A stretch of DNA of 64,000 bases from Elizabethkingia bruuniana (GTDB taxonomy: Bacteria; Bacteroidota; Bacteroidia; Flavobacteriales; Weeksellaceae), in contig NZ_CP014337.1 in the NCBI RefSeq assembly GCF_002024805.1, positions 1,736,001-1,800,000 on the forward strand, given 5' to 3'. The notes under the pieces were generated by a model, which saw only the letters and a list, made by a program, of their open reading frames with translations, was not told where the DNA came from and searched no databases. Every line of letters begins with the position of its first letter. Within the stretch, counting starts at the first letter, position 1. Of the stretch, positions 1 through 7,255 are shown piece by piece. Both the position numbers and the translations under genes were made by a program.

Positions 1-1
1 A

Positions 2-415
2 GTGGAACTGATCCCGCAAGGGACATTAGCAACCCGTTGTATGGCTGCTGGCTACGGAATGCCGGCTGTCTATACTCCTGCAGGTGTAGGTACTGAGGTT
101 GCGGAAGGCAAAGAAGTGCGCAACTTCGATGGTAAAGACTATTTACTGGAATATGCTTTCGACGCAGATTTTGCAATTGTAAAGGCCTGGAAAGGCGATA
201 CTGCCGGAAATCTTATTTTCCGTTCTACTTCCAGAAACTTTAATCCGGTAATGGCTATGGCAGGTAAAATAACCATTGCTGAAGTTGAAGAATTGGTTGA
301 AGTCGGAGAGCTTAACCCCGATGAAATTCATACTCCCGGAATCTATGTTCATAGAATATTCCAGGGTGATCATTATGAAAAAAGAATTGAACAGAGAACG
401 GTAAGAAAGAAATAG
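2..415 (+). CDS. scoA: Succinyl-CoA:3-ketoacid CoA-transferase subunit A (3' part)
   Basis: This is the C-terminal part (about 137 residues) of the A subunit of a two-subunit 3-oxoacid CoA-transferase, which moves CoA from succinyl-CoA to acetoacetate; the 5' end lies outside the window. The glycine-rich segment GVGTEVAEGKE, the stretch DYLLEYAFDADFAIVKAWKGD and the C-terminal segment with TPGIYVHRIF are typical of the family. The B subunit follows on the same strand after a 72-base gap made of inverted repeats, so the two are read as one operon. The assignment follows from family pattern plus the neighbour; substrate choice within the CoA-transferase family I is inferred. Confidence 0.93.
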   Translation: MELIPQGTLATRCMAAGYGMPAVYTPAGVGTEVAEGKEVRNFDGKDYLLEYAFDADFAIVKAWKGDTAGNLIFRSTSRNFNPVMAMAGKITIAEVEELVEVGELNPDEIHTPGIYVHRIFQGDHYEKRIEQRTVRKK

Positions 416-423
416 TAATAATG

Positions 424-485
424 ATTTGAAAATTTGAAAACATATATTTTCAAATTTTCAAATTGCCAAATTTTCAAATTATTAA
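424..485. repeat. AT-rich inverted repeat between scoA and scoB
   Basis: Bases 424-440 and 447-463 are perfect 17-base inverted arms built from the unit AATTTGAAAA, with a 6-base loop CATATA. A further half unit (CAAATTTTCAAATT) lies at 467-480. It fills almost the whole gap between two genes of one operon. Related units occur at 29331-29378 and, as a half copy, around 14023-14037. Confidence 0.8.
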
Positions 486-487
486 AC

Positions 488-1144
488 ATGTTAACAAAAG
501 AACAAATTGCACAACGTATTGCAAGAGAAATAAAAAATAATAGTTATGTTAATCTGGGTATTGGGATTCCTACACTGGTTGCCAACTATATTCCGGAGGG
601 TGTAAATGTTGTATTACAATCTGAAAATGGATTACTAGGTATGGGGCCTTTTCCTTTTGAAGGTGAAGAAGATCCGGATCTTATTAATGCCGGTAAACAA
701 ACCATCACTACTCTTCCCGGATCTGCTATTTTTGATTCTGCATTAAGTTTCGGAATGATCAGAGCACAAAAAGTAGATCTTACAATTCTTGGTGCTATGG
801 AAGTTTCTGAGAACGGAGATATAGCCAACTGGAAAATTCCAGGAAAGATGGTAAAAGGTATGGGTGGCGCTATGGATCTTGTAGCTTCTGCGAAAAATAT
901 TATCGTAGCAATGCAGCAGGTAAATAAAAGTGGCGAGAGCAAACTATTGCCGGAATGTACTTTACCATTAACCGGAGTAAAATGTATTAAAAAGATTGTT
1001 ACTGAATTAGGCGTTTACGAAGTACTTCCTGAAGGTGGATTTAAAGTTCTGGAAAGAGCTCCCGGAGTAAGCCTTGAAGAAATAAAAGCCGCTACGGCCG
1101 GAAAGCTTTACGCAGATGATAATGTACCAGAAATGGTATTTTAA
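488..1144 (+). CDS. scoB: Succinyl-CoA:3-ketoacid CoA-transferase subunit B
   Basis: B subunit of the CoA-transferase, 218 residues, the normal family length. The catalytic glutamate lies in the conserved QSENGLLGMGPFP segment near residue 50, the residue that forms the CoA thioester intermediate in this family. I chose ATG 488 (MLTKEQIAQRIA) although the frame stays open to 434: the extra upstream residues would be translated from the inverted repeat 424-485 and have no family counterpart. A stem-loop followed by eight T (1155-1180) ends the operon. The pair serves ketone body and branched-chain amino acid breakdown; this role is inferred from the family. Confidence 0.94.
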   Translation: MLTKEQIAQRIAREIKNNSYVNLGIGIPTLVANYIPEGVNVVLQSENGLLGMGPFPFEGEEDPDLINAGKQTITTLPGSAIFDSALSFGMIRAQKVDLTILGAMEVSENGDIANWKIPGKMVKGMGGAMDLVASAKNIIVAMQQVNKSGESKLLPECTLPLTGVKCIKKIVTELGVYEVLPEGGFKVLERAPGVSLEEIKAATAGKLYADDNVPEMVF

Positions 1145-1154
1145 ACAAAATAAC

Positions 1155-1180
1155 AGTCAGCTTTTAGCTGGCTTTTTTTT
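1155..1180 (+). terminator. Rho-independent terminator of the sco operon
   Basis: Arms 1155-1161 (AGTCAGC) and 1167-1173 (GCTGGCT, one G-T wobble) enclose a 5-base loop and are followed by T through 1180. The T tract is at the same time the antisense of the Lys-rich C-terminus of the convergent gene at 1157-2014. Confidence 0.85.
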
Positions 1181-2014
1181 GCTATTTACTTTTCCGGATA
1201 AATCTGCAGGAGTTGATTTAAAGATAAACATGAAGTAGCCATAAATACTAAAAACCAGTACAATAACAAAAAACAAACAGATGAAGAATCCGCCCCAACT
1301 GAGATCCGAATTGCCTGCTAACTTACCCAGTAAGGCTTTTGTCATTAGTAATGCCATAAAGAGCATCATTCCCGGAATGACAAGATATCCGAAAATGATT
1401 GTTGTAAACAATACCGCCTTATCTTTCAGGTATTCATTCCGGAGGCCATACCCAAGGATAAAAAGTAAACCAGAATAAAAAACGGCAAGAAATACCAACT
1501 CACCAAAATAAATGATATACCGCTTCGGATTGAAAGCATAAGCATAATTCATTCCTTCTTTATAGCCCACTTTCACAAAACTTCCTTCAGAAAAGCGTTC
1601 TTCAGAAGCCATATTCAAAGGAATATTAATGATGTGATTATTCTGATCTGCAAAACCTACCAAAGGTCTGTATTCAGAGACTCCCAGGTTCTTTTCACGT
1701 ACACCTACCCTATAAGATGGATCAATTACTTTAGCAGAATATTTCGGAAGAGAGAATTCATGACTTATCTGCTTTACAACAGCTCCTGTCAGTATAACTG
1801 TAAATAAAATCACAATATAGCTGACTGCTGATGCATAAGACAATGAAAAAAAATAATTAAGTCTGGTTACTTCTTTCTGAGATTGTCTTAAAAAATTATG
1901 GGCCAGTCCAATAGAAACCAGCCCTGTAATAAGGTAGAACCACCAGGAAAGTTCTATGACTTCCAGCTGCATGCTAAAGCCCTTAACCGCTTTCTCCTGA
2001 TAGTAAAAATCCAT
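1157..2014 (-). CDS. Membrane protein with DUF3592-like layout
   Basis: 285-residue integral membrane protein of unknown function. Predicted membrane segments lie near residues 25-42, 56-80, 165-190, 198-225 and 240-265, with a soluble stretch (about 85-160) between the second and third that contains VGVREKNLGVSEYRPLVGFADQ, reminiscent of the extracytoplasmic part of DUF3592 proteins. The tail is basic (KVNSKKKPAKS). It starts 5 bases after the GNAT gene and ends the six-gene minus operon that begins with bstA. A start at Met15 (MQLEV) is possible. The last codons lie inside the terminator of the opposite operon, which leaves little room for change in either. Confidence 0.6.
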   Translation of the reverse strand: MDFYYQEKAVKGFSMQLEVIELSWWFYLITGLVSIGLAHNFLRQSQKEVTRLNYFFSLSYASAVSYIVILFTVILTGAVVKQISHEFSLPKYSAKVIDPSYRVGVREKNLGVSEYRPLVGFADQNNHIINIPLNMASEERFSEGSFVKVGYKEGMNYAYAFNPKRYIIYFGELVFLAVFYSGLLFILGYGLRNEYLKDKAVLFTTIIFGYLVIPGMMLFMALLMTKALLGKLAGNSDLSWGGFFICLFFVIVLVFSIYGYFMFIFKSTPADLSGKVNSKKKPAKS

Positions 2015-2019
2015 TTAAT

Positions 2020-2301
2020 CTATGCTAAAATATCTTTATATTCATCGGAACTATGCAGAACTCTGTTTGCATAAGGACACAATGGTATTATTTTAATGTT
2101 ATTCTCGCGTGCGTAATCTACTCCTGCATTCACCAACTGCTTTCCTATTCCCCTTCCTCCGAAAGCTTCATCTACTTCTGTATGATCAATAATAATTTTG
2201 TCTTCTCCGGCTACCGAATATGTCATTAACCCAACAACTCTGTCATATTCAATAGCTTCAAATACTCCTTTTGAACCTTCTCTTTTGTGTTTTATTTCCA
2301 T
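2020..2301 (-). CDS. Small GNAT-type N-acetyltransferase (YjdJ/NATD1-like)
   Basis: 93-residue protein of the short GCN5-related acetyltransferase family. The acetyl-CoA binding pattern is seen in VDEAFGGRGIGKQLV (Q/R-x-x-G-x-G/A type) and the C-terminal part IKIIPLCPYANRVL matches the conserved IxPxCPY..xxF end of this subgroup. Substrate is unknown. It is the fifth gene of the bstA operon, 22 bases after the deformylase-like gene. Confidence 0.8.
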   Translation of the reverse strand: MEIKHKREGSKGVFEAIEYDRVVGLMTYSVAGEDKIIIDHTEVDEAFGGRGIGKQLVNAGVDYARENNIKIIPLCPYANRVLHSSDEYKDILA

Positions 2302-2323
2302 TTTATAATCAATTTAAATGTTA

Positions 2324-2941
2324 TTATTTAATTTTAATAAAAGCATCAGCTCTCTCATAAAGATCATTTTTTTCTTTTTCTTTTTTATCAGATATCAAAA
2401 TACCTGAAAGATGATCTATTTCATGCTGAAAAATAACCGCAGTAAAACCTTCTACTATTTCGGTATGTTTTTTACCTTTCAAATCCGAATACTCCAATTG
2501 TATGACTTTGCTTCTATAAAACTGATCTCTAAAATCTGTGATAGAAAGATCCCCTTCTGGTCCAAGGTTTTGCAATTGTGATTTCCACAGAATTACAGGA
2601 TTCAGAAAATATTCAAATGGCTTCCCTTCTTTATCAAAACGCTGAACCCAAATTATTCTTCGGTTAATTCCTACCTGAGGTGCGGCAATACCAACTCCAC
2701 TGCCTGTTGAAAGCAGGGACAGTTTCATCCGTTCAACCAGAATAGCTGTATTGGGATCTTTTGGATCAATATCTGCGGACATACCAAGCAGTGTTTTACT
2801 CTGTTCAGGCTCACTTACATTATAAACAGGTAATGCAGAATGAATATCTCCCTGTTTTATAATAGATATTTCATTTGAAGTTAGTTTCTGAGCACTGAGC
2901 AAACCTACACATACAACTAACAGAAGCGTTATTTTTTTCAT
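2324..2941 (-). CDS. Exported peptide-deformylase-like protein, metal Cys replaced by Asp
   Basis: 205-residue member of the peptide deformylase fold. Motif 1 is intact (GVGIAAPQ, residues 82-89) and motif 3 is intact (HEIDH, residues 173-177), but motif 2, normally EGCLS, reads EGDLS (129-133): the cysteine that binds the metal in known deformylases is Asp131. In addition the protein begins with a clear signal peptide (KK, hydrophobic 5-15, LLSAQ), so it should act in the periplasm, where formyl-Met removal is not expected. Length exceeds the usual 165-190 residues because of the leader. It follows a Crp/Fnr regulator by 35 bases. True cellular deformylase is presumably elsewhere. Function open: altered metalloenzyme or a catalytically changed paralogue. 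Confidence 0.85.
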   Translation of the reverse strand: MKKITLLLVVCVGLLSAQKLTSNEISIIKQGDIHSALPVYNVSEPEQSKTLLGMSADIDPKDPNTAILVERMKLSLLSTGSGVGIAAPQVGINRRIIWVQRFDKEGKPFEYFLNPVILWKSQLQNLGPEGDLSITDFRDQFYRSKVIQLEYSDLKGKKHTEIVEGFTAVIFQHEIDHLSGILISDKKEKEKNDLYERADAFIKIK

Positions 2942-2976
2942 TTTTTGTGATACTAAATATTAATTTAAGCTCCTAA

Positions 2977-3573
2977 TTATCCGGGAAGAAAGTTCTTCTT
3001 TGCCAGTTCTCTGCGGACACGGCTAAGGCTTTCCGGGGTTATTCCCAGATATGAAGCAATCATCCACTGAGGAACTCTCATCATAAGATTTGGATAGGTA
3101 GTAATAAAGTCCAGATATCGCTCTTCTGCAGTAGCCCCTAATAACTGTGATACTCTTTTCTGAAGCTGGCGGATATGACGGTGCAGCAAGAATTCAGATT
3201 TTTCAATCGCATCTTTATACTCCTTACTCAGATTAATAAAAAATTCCGGTTCAAGGATTACAACAACAGTATCTTCCACAGCCTCTATTGTAAAATCCGT
3301 AGGAAGGCCAAAATAGGAGCTGTTTCTATCCCCTAGCAGCCAATTTTCCGGAGCAAAGTATAATACATGCTCTTTTCCGTTTTTATCTGTAAAAAACTGA
3401 CGGAGAAGTCCCTGCTCTACAAAATAAAGTTCTTTATTTATTTCACCTGCTCTTACAAGTACTCTTCCTTTTGGAATGGTTTTAAGTTTTATGAGATTCT
3501 CACAAACCGAAACCTGCTGATCCTGAATGCCAAAAAGCTGCTGAATATATTTTGAGAAATTTTCTGTTATCAT
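2977..3573 (-). CDS. Crp/Fnr-family transcriptional regulator
   Basis: 198-residue regulator with an N-terminal cyclic-nucleotide-binding-type beta barrel (about 25-120; PKGRVLVRAGEINKELYFVEQG) and a C-terminal winged helix-turn-helix (about 150-195; WMIASYLGITPESLSRVRREL). No cysteine set for an iron-sulfur cluster is visible, so it is not an Fnr-type oxygen sensor; the ligand is unknown. It starts 4 bases after ytxJ, in the same operon as two bacillithiol-linked genes, which suggests a link to thiol or electrophile stress; that link is inference. Confidence 0.9.
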   Translation of the reverse strand: MITENFSKYIQQLFGIQDQQVSVCENLIKLKTIPKGRVLVRAGEINKELYFVEQGLLRQFFTDKNGKEHVLYFAPENWLLGDRNSSYFGLPTDFTIEAVEDTVVVILEPEFFINLSKEYKDAIEKSEFLLHRHIRQLQKRVSQLLGATAEERYLDFITTYPNLMMRVPQWMIASYLGITPESLSRVRRELAKKNFLPG

Positions 3574-3577
3574 TCTT

Positions 3578-3949
3578 CTAAGGTAGTAATTCCAGGTTTA
3601 TATTTTCATGCGAAGCCTTGTAAATCGCAACTCCATTTTCCAACACAATAATCTGCGGGCTTTCATGTCTTATCATAAATTGTTCAGCAATCTGATTGGA
3701 AATAGGTCTGAAACGCAACAGGTCCAGATAATAGAACTTGTATCCTTCCGGAGCATGTTTATTAAGATCTGTTTCAAAATTTTTCAGAACCATTTTACTG
3801 ATAAAGCAGCTCGTAGAGTGCTTAAAAATAGCTACTTTAGTATGCTTGGACTCCTCAACAACCTTATCCAAATTTTCAGTTGACTCTATAGTAAGCCACG
3901 GACTGTTCTTCAACTCCTCTTTGCTTTTAAATAAATCAAATATTCCCAT
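3578..3949 (-). CDS. ytxJ: Bacillithiol system redox protein YtxJ (monothiol bacilliredoxin)
   Basis: 123-residue thioredoxin-like protein. The active-site segment FKHSTSCFISKM with a single cysteine (Cys48) and the cis-Pro region HESPQIIVLENG match YtxJ, the proposed monothiol bacilliredoxin BrxC that removes bacillithiol from proteins. The start lies 1 base after the stop of the bacillithiol transferase gene, so the two are translationally close. Its presence argues that this organism makes bacillithiol or its N-methyl form; the biosynthesis genes are not in the window. Confidence 0.88.
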   Translation of the reverse strand: MGIFDLFKSKEELKNSPWLTIESTENLDKVVEESKHTKVAIFKHSTSCFISKMVLKNFETDLNKHAPEGYKFYYLDLLRFRPISNQIAEQFMIRHESPQIIVLENGVAIYKASHENINLELLP

Positions 3950-3950
3950 T

Positions 3951-4475
3951 TTACTTTTGTAGTGTTAATTGTATATGTCCTAAATGATGGTTACAATGCC
4001 AATCATAGGTAGCCAGTGCTGTATAGAGCGAAATTTCATTATTATGCTCAGGGTGCACAAATATTCTGTGATAATCCTCAGAAGTCATACTTTCCAACAA
4101 AACCGTCCAACGATGGTGCAATCCTTCCAATATGGATAATGATGAATCTATAGGCAGGTGCTTTGTGTCACCTAATTCTGCCCACAAATTTTCCATATAA
4201 GGTTTTATAACTGGTTTATCCTCGGTAAGCGCCAACTTGAATCTTGTAAAGGAATTTATATGAGAATCTGCACAATGGTGCACTACTTGCCGTACTGTCC
4301 AGCCATTTTCTCTATATGGAGTATCCAATTGTTCATCGGACATATTCTGTGTCAGTTCTTTTACTTTATTAGGAAATTCCTTTATAACTGTAATCCAGTC
4401 TTTTATTTTGCCTTCATCAAATTCCGCAGGTTTCTGAAATCTTCCGATGGGATATTTTTTCTGCTCTAAATCCAT
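3951..4475 (-). CDS. YfiT-family bacillithiol transferase (DinB/BstA-like)
   Basis: 174-residue four-helix DinB-fold protein. The metal triad typical of the fold is visible: His66/His67 in RQVVHHCADSH and His160/His164 in YDWHCNHHLGHI. The opening PIGRFQKPAEFD and the GWTVRQVVHH segment are characteristic of the YfiT/BstA branch, which couples bacillithiol to electrophiles or drugs. It is the first gene of a six-gene operon (ytxJ, Crp/Fnr, deformylase-like, GNAT, membrane protein). A -7 box for it is at 4493-4500 on the minus strand, back to back with that of pncA. Confidence 0.88.
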   Translation of the reverse strand: MDLEQKKYPIGRFQKPAEFDEGKIKDWITVIKEFPNKVKELTQNMSDEQLDTPYRENGWTVRQVVHHCADSHINSFTRFKLALTEDKPVIKPYMENLWAELGDTKHLPIDSSLSILEGLHHRWTVLLESMTSEDYHRIFVHPEHNNEISLYTALATYDWHCNHHLGHIQLTLQK

Positions 4476-4492
4476 GCAATTCGTTTATCTAT

Positions 4493-4511
4493 CAAATTTA
4501 CCATAAATTTG
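4493..4511. promoter_or_regulatory. Back-to-back divergent -7 boxes of bstA and pncA
   Basis: 4493-4500 reads CAAATTTA, i.e. TAAATTTG on the minus strand toward bstA; 4504-4511 reads TAAATTTG on the plus strand toward pncA. Both fit the Bacteroidota consensus TAnnTTTG and are separated by only CCA, forming a perfect 19-base palindrome (centre included). Neither has a clear TTTG at -33. Confidence 0.7.
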
Positions 4512-4528
4512 TTAATTAAATCGTCAAA

Positions 4529-5134
4529 ATGAAAAAAGCATTAATTATAGTAGATGTACAAAATGATTTCTGTGAAGGAGGCTCTTTAGCTGTACCAGGA
4601 GCAAGCGAAATTATTCCGTACATCAATGGCCTTATGGACAGCGATCAGTACGATCAAATTATATTAACACAAGATTTTCATCCAGCCAATCATAAAAGCT
4701 TTGCTTCTAATAATAGCAGAAATGTAGGTGAAACAATTATATTGAATGGTATTCCTCAGTTTATGTGGCCCGATCACTGTGTACAGGGAACACCTGGTGT
4801 AGAGTTTCATCCTGCATTAAATCGTGACAAAGCAACACATATTATTCAGAAAGGTAAAAACCCTGAAATTGATAGTTATAGTGCATTCCAGGACAACAAT
4901 CACTTTATGAAAACAGGCCTTACTGATTTTCTAAAATATCATGATATTGAATTGGTAGAAATAGCAGGACTTGCATTAGATTACTGTGTAAGAGCCACTT
5001 GCCTGGATGCCGTAAAAGAAGGATTTATAACCTGTCTTCACTTCAATGGTACTCGTGCAGTAAATGTAAAGCCAGACAGCGGAAAAGATACGATCTATGA
5101 GCTAATCGAAAATAAAGTAAGTGTTTTGGCATAA
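4529..5134 (+). CDS. pncA: Nicotinamidase (bifunctional nicotinamidase/pyrazinamidase)
   Basis: 201-residue isochorismatase-fold amidase that converts nicotinamide to nicotinate for NAD salvage. The catalytic triad is visible: Asp9 in VDVQNDF, Lys108 in IIQKGKNP and Cys153 in ALDYCVRAT. Metal ligands Asp49 and His51 lie in TQDFHPANH and a third His in WPDHCVQGT. A -7 box TAAATTTG at 4504-4511 places the transcript start about 13 bases before ATG 4529, which supports this start. It stands alone, followed by a terminator at 5173-5206. Confidence 0.96.
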   Translation: MKKALIIVDVQNDFCEGGSLAVPGASEIIPYINGLMDSDQYDQIILTQDFHPANHKSFASNNSRNVGETIILNGIPQFMWPDHCVQGTPGVEFHPALNRDKATHIIQKGKNPEIDSYSAFQDNNHFMKTGLTDFLKYHDIELVEIAGLALDYCVRATCLDAVKEGFITCLHFNGTRAVNVKPDSGKDTIYELIENKVSVLA

Positions 5135-5172
5135 CTAAAGCCATCTAAAGATTAGAAAAATCTAATAATAAA

Positions 5173-5206
5173 GGCAGTTTCTTTTAAAATGGAAGCTGCC
5201 TTTTTT
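5173..5206 (+). terminator. Terminator of pncA
   Basis: Arms 5173-5181 (GGCAGTTTC) and 5192-5200 (GAAGCTGCC, one wobble) with a 10-base loop, followed by six T. The next promoter's -7 box (TACCTTTG, 5210-5217) follows at once. Confidence 0.9.
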
Positions 5207-5209
5207 ATA

Positions 5210-5217
5210 TACCTTTG
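5210..5217 (+). promoter_or_regulatory. -7 promoter box of the OMP gene at 5242
   Basis: TACCTTTG matches TAnnTTTG and sits 24 bases before ATG 5242 and directly behind the pncA terminator. No good -33 TTTG is seen. Confidence 0.55.
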
Positions 5218-5241
5218 CCAGGTTTAATCAATATAAAAACT

Positions 5242-5799
5242 ATGAAGAAACTTTTATTATTTATACCTCTGATTTCTGCATCCTTATTACAAGCACAAAA
5301 AATTGAAATTTCGGCAGCATACGGAACACCTTCTATCTTTGGGGTTAGCAGCTCGCTTTATGATTTTGTAGGAAATGCTATTACGGGGAATTTAGAAGAA
5401 ACATCTAACAGCAATGGTGTTCTAAGCCTTAATGTTATGATGTACAATCGTGATATGAAATGGCGCTATGGCCTGGAATTCAACATGGAATCTTTCGATG
5501 AAAAAGGAACTGGTTTTACTAGTCAGTCTCTTGTTTCGGTTCTGCCAAGAGTCGATTATTTTTGGTCAGGGGCTGATAGAAAATTAAGGCTCTATTCCGG
5601 AGTGTCTGCAGGAGTTTTATTTAAAAATGCTAAATATATTGACAAAACTTCTAAAGCTGAAGAGAAAGATAATCTTACAACTTTTGGTTTCAACATCATG
5701 CCTATAGGCCTTAGATACGGAAAAGATTTTGGTGTTTTCATAGAACCTAATATTGGAACAAGAGGTTTTGTAAATGCTGGTGTCTCCTATATTTTCTAA
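5242..5799 (+). CDS. Outer-membrane beta-barrel protein, hypothetical
   Basis: 185-residue secreted protein of unknown function. A signal peptide (MKKLLLFIPLISASLLQAQ) is followed by alternating amphipathic strands (LSLNVMMYNRDMKWRYGLEFNMES, LVSVLPRVDYFW, FGVFIEPNIGTRGFVNAGVSYIF) ending in an aromatic residue, the pattern of a small outer-membrane barrel. I chose ATG 5242; the frame is open from 5215 but the promoter box lies at 5210-5217, so upstream starts are excluded. It is a single-gene unit closed by a bidirectional terminator. Confidence 0.75.
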   Translation: MKKLLLFIPLISASLLQAQKIEISAAYGTPSIFGVSSSLYDFVGNAITGNLEETSNSNGVLSLNVMMYNRDMKWRYGLEFNMESFDEKGTGFTSQSLVSVLPRVDYFWSGADRKLRLYSGVSAGVLFKNAKYIDKTSKAEEKDNLTTFGFNIMPIGLRYGKDFGVFIEPNIGTRGFVNAGVSYIF

Positions 5800-5831
5800 A
5801 AAGTATTGGTATCTTATCTCTTTTAAAATAC

Positions 5832-5864
5832 AAACATCACAGGTTTCAGAAACCTGTGATGTTT
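5832..5864. terminator. Bidirectional terminator
   Basis: Perfect 15-base arms 5832-5846 and 5850-5864 with loop CAG; T tract to 5868 on the plus side, and a weaker A/T-rich continuation for minus transcripts. It separates two convergent genes. Confidence 0.93.
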
Positions 5865-5896
5865 TTTTATTGGGTTTTACACATCATTTTGATAAT

Positions 5897-7138
5897 CTAA
5901 TTTACCGTTATAGGAATTTCCACAGGTGCTGTGTCATTATTAAAAATATCTGTCAGCGTAAGCTTTACAGTATAATTACCTTTTGCCAAAGTTGTAGTGA
6001 TAGTTTCTGTACGCTGTTCAGGTTTTATTTTCTGAACAGTCTGTACAACTGCCCCGCTACTGTTTAGCACCTGTATATTATAAGATAATTGTGGTGCTTT
6101 GGTATCATTAATAGCCCATGAGACTGTAACTTTATTACTTCCATACTGTGCTGTTGCAGAAGTTCTTTCCAGATTCTGGATTACCGGAGCTGCTCCCTGA
6201 TTAGTCTGAGTCGGCAATTGTAAGGTTCTTCCTGTTCCAAATGCAGTATCAGGTACTGTAGTACCGCCATGAACCATAAAGTATGCATCTTCACCTGCAT
6301 CATATCCCGAATTGAATGCACGGTCGAAATATCCATTTCTTCCCTGATCCCCGCTATTGGCACTAAAGTTTCTGCTTGTTGACTTTTGCCATGCGTTGCT
6401 GGCATCTAAGCTCCACGCATCTTTAAGGTAAGCCTTACGCACATATCTGCCATCATATTTTGGATTATCTCCTACCCAGTTTTCAAGAAATGTATCGATA
6501 TAAGTTCCCAGATTTCCTGTCGATGCATCTCTGTAAATAGTTGAAGTAAGGAACCATTTTCCGGTTGCCAAATCCTGTATAAAATTGGCAATATAGATTT
6601 TCCCATTCTCTTTCCAAGAACGTAGTACTACATTATACCAGTTGTTTAGTTTCCATTGATATGGATTAATTGTTTTCTGCCCATCTCCTTCTCCACCAAA
6701 TCTGCTGGCTACAGTTTTGGATCCAAGGTAACTATATCCTGCATAACTGCCACCGGCAGTATTTTTATCCCATAAAGAAGCAATCAGAATATTAGGCGTT
6801 CCAAAGCTTTTGTCTGGTGTTTGTTGTAATCCTGCATAACCACCATTATAATTAATTACCGAGAAATATTCAGTTAGAGCCGATCTGGTAATCTTAACCT
6901 TATTCATTTGCAAAACAGCATCTGCGGGAAAGTAATAAGTTAAATGTTGGGAAGGAGCGGCATTGCTCCCTGTAAGTTGAATGTTTGGCAGATCTTGTTC
7001 AGTAAGATTGGTGACAATACCTTTTGCTGAATTTTCTGCGTTGGTATTCTGAAGTGAATTTTCTGACGGCGAATCTCTGTTGCATGAAGCCAGAAGCATA
7101 ATCACCGCAAGGGATGATAATGAAATTGATTTTTTCAT
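5897..7138 (-). CDS. DUF3472 lipoprotein with C-terminal Ig/Fn3-like domain
   Basis: 413-residue secreted protein. The N-terminus has a lipoprotein signal with lipobox LLASC (Cys19). Residues about 60-290 carry the DUF3472 region (LTYYFPADAV, WKLNNWYNVVLRSWKENG, FLENWVGDNPKYDGRYVRKAYL), found in secreted Bacteroidota proteins often tied to carbohydrate-rich targets; a beta-sandwich domain of Ig/Fn3 type follows (about 315-413; KVTVSWAINDTKAPQLSYNIQVLNSS). The enzymatic role is unknown. It is transcribed alone and faces the beta-barrel gene across a shared terminator. Confidence 0.85.
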   Translation of the reverse strand: MKKSISLSSLAVIMLLASCNRDSPSENSLQNTNAENSAKGIVTNLTEQDLPNIQLTGSNAAPSQHLTYYFPADAVLQMNKVKITRSALTEYFSVINYNGGYAGLQQTPDKSFGTPNILIASLWDKNTAGGSYAGYSYLGSKTVASRFGGEGDGQKTINPYQWKLNNWYNVVLRSWKENGKIYIANFIQDLATGKWFLTSTIYRDASTGNLGTYIDTFLENWVGDNPKYDGRYVRKAYLKDAWSLDASNAWQKSTSRNFSANSGDQGRNGYFDRAFNSGYDAGEDAYFMVHGGTTVPDTAFGTGRTLQLPTQTNQGAAPVIQNLERTSATAQYGSNKVTVSWAINDTKAPQLSYNIQVLNSSGAVVQTVQKIKPEQRTETITTTLAKGNYTVKLTLTDIFNNDTAPVEIPITVN

Positions 7139-7215
7139 AATAAATTAGTTTTTAAAATTATACGATTTGGTAATCAGATAAAGTTAAAAATAAAATATCA
7201 GAAAATTGATAATAC

Positions 7216-7245
7216 AAAAAAAAAGAGTTTCATAAAGAAACTCTT
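7216..7245 (-). terminator. Terminator of the pseudouridine synthase gene
   Basis: Arms 7223-7231 and 7237-7245 (AAGAGTTTC/GAAACTCTT), loop of 5, followed on the minus strand by a U tract (A run 7216-7224 on plus). Confidence 0.88.
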
Positions 7246-7255
7246 ATATTATTGA

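Noticed and set aside
434-487. Longer N-terminus for scoB
   Set aside because: The extra residues (for example KTYIFKFSNCQIFKLLN) are translated from the intergenic inverted repeat and do not belong to the CoA-transferase family.
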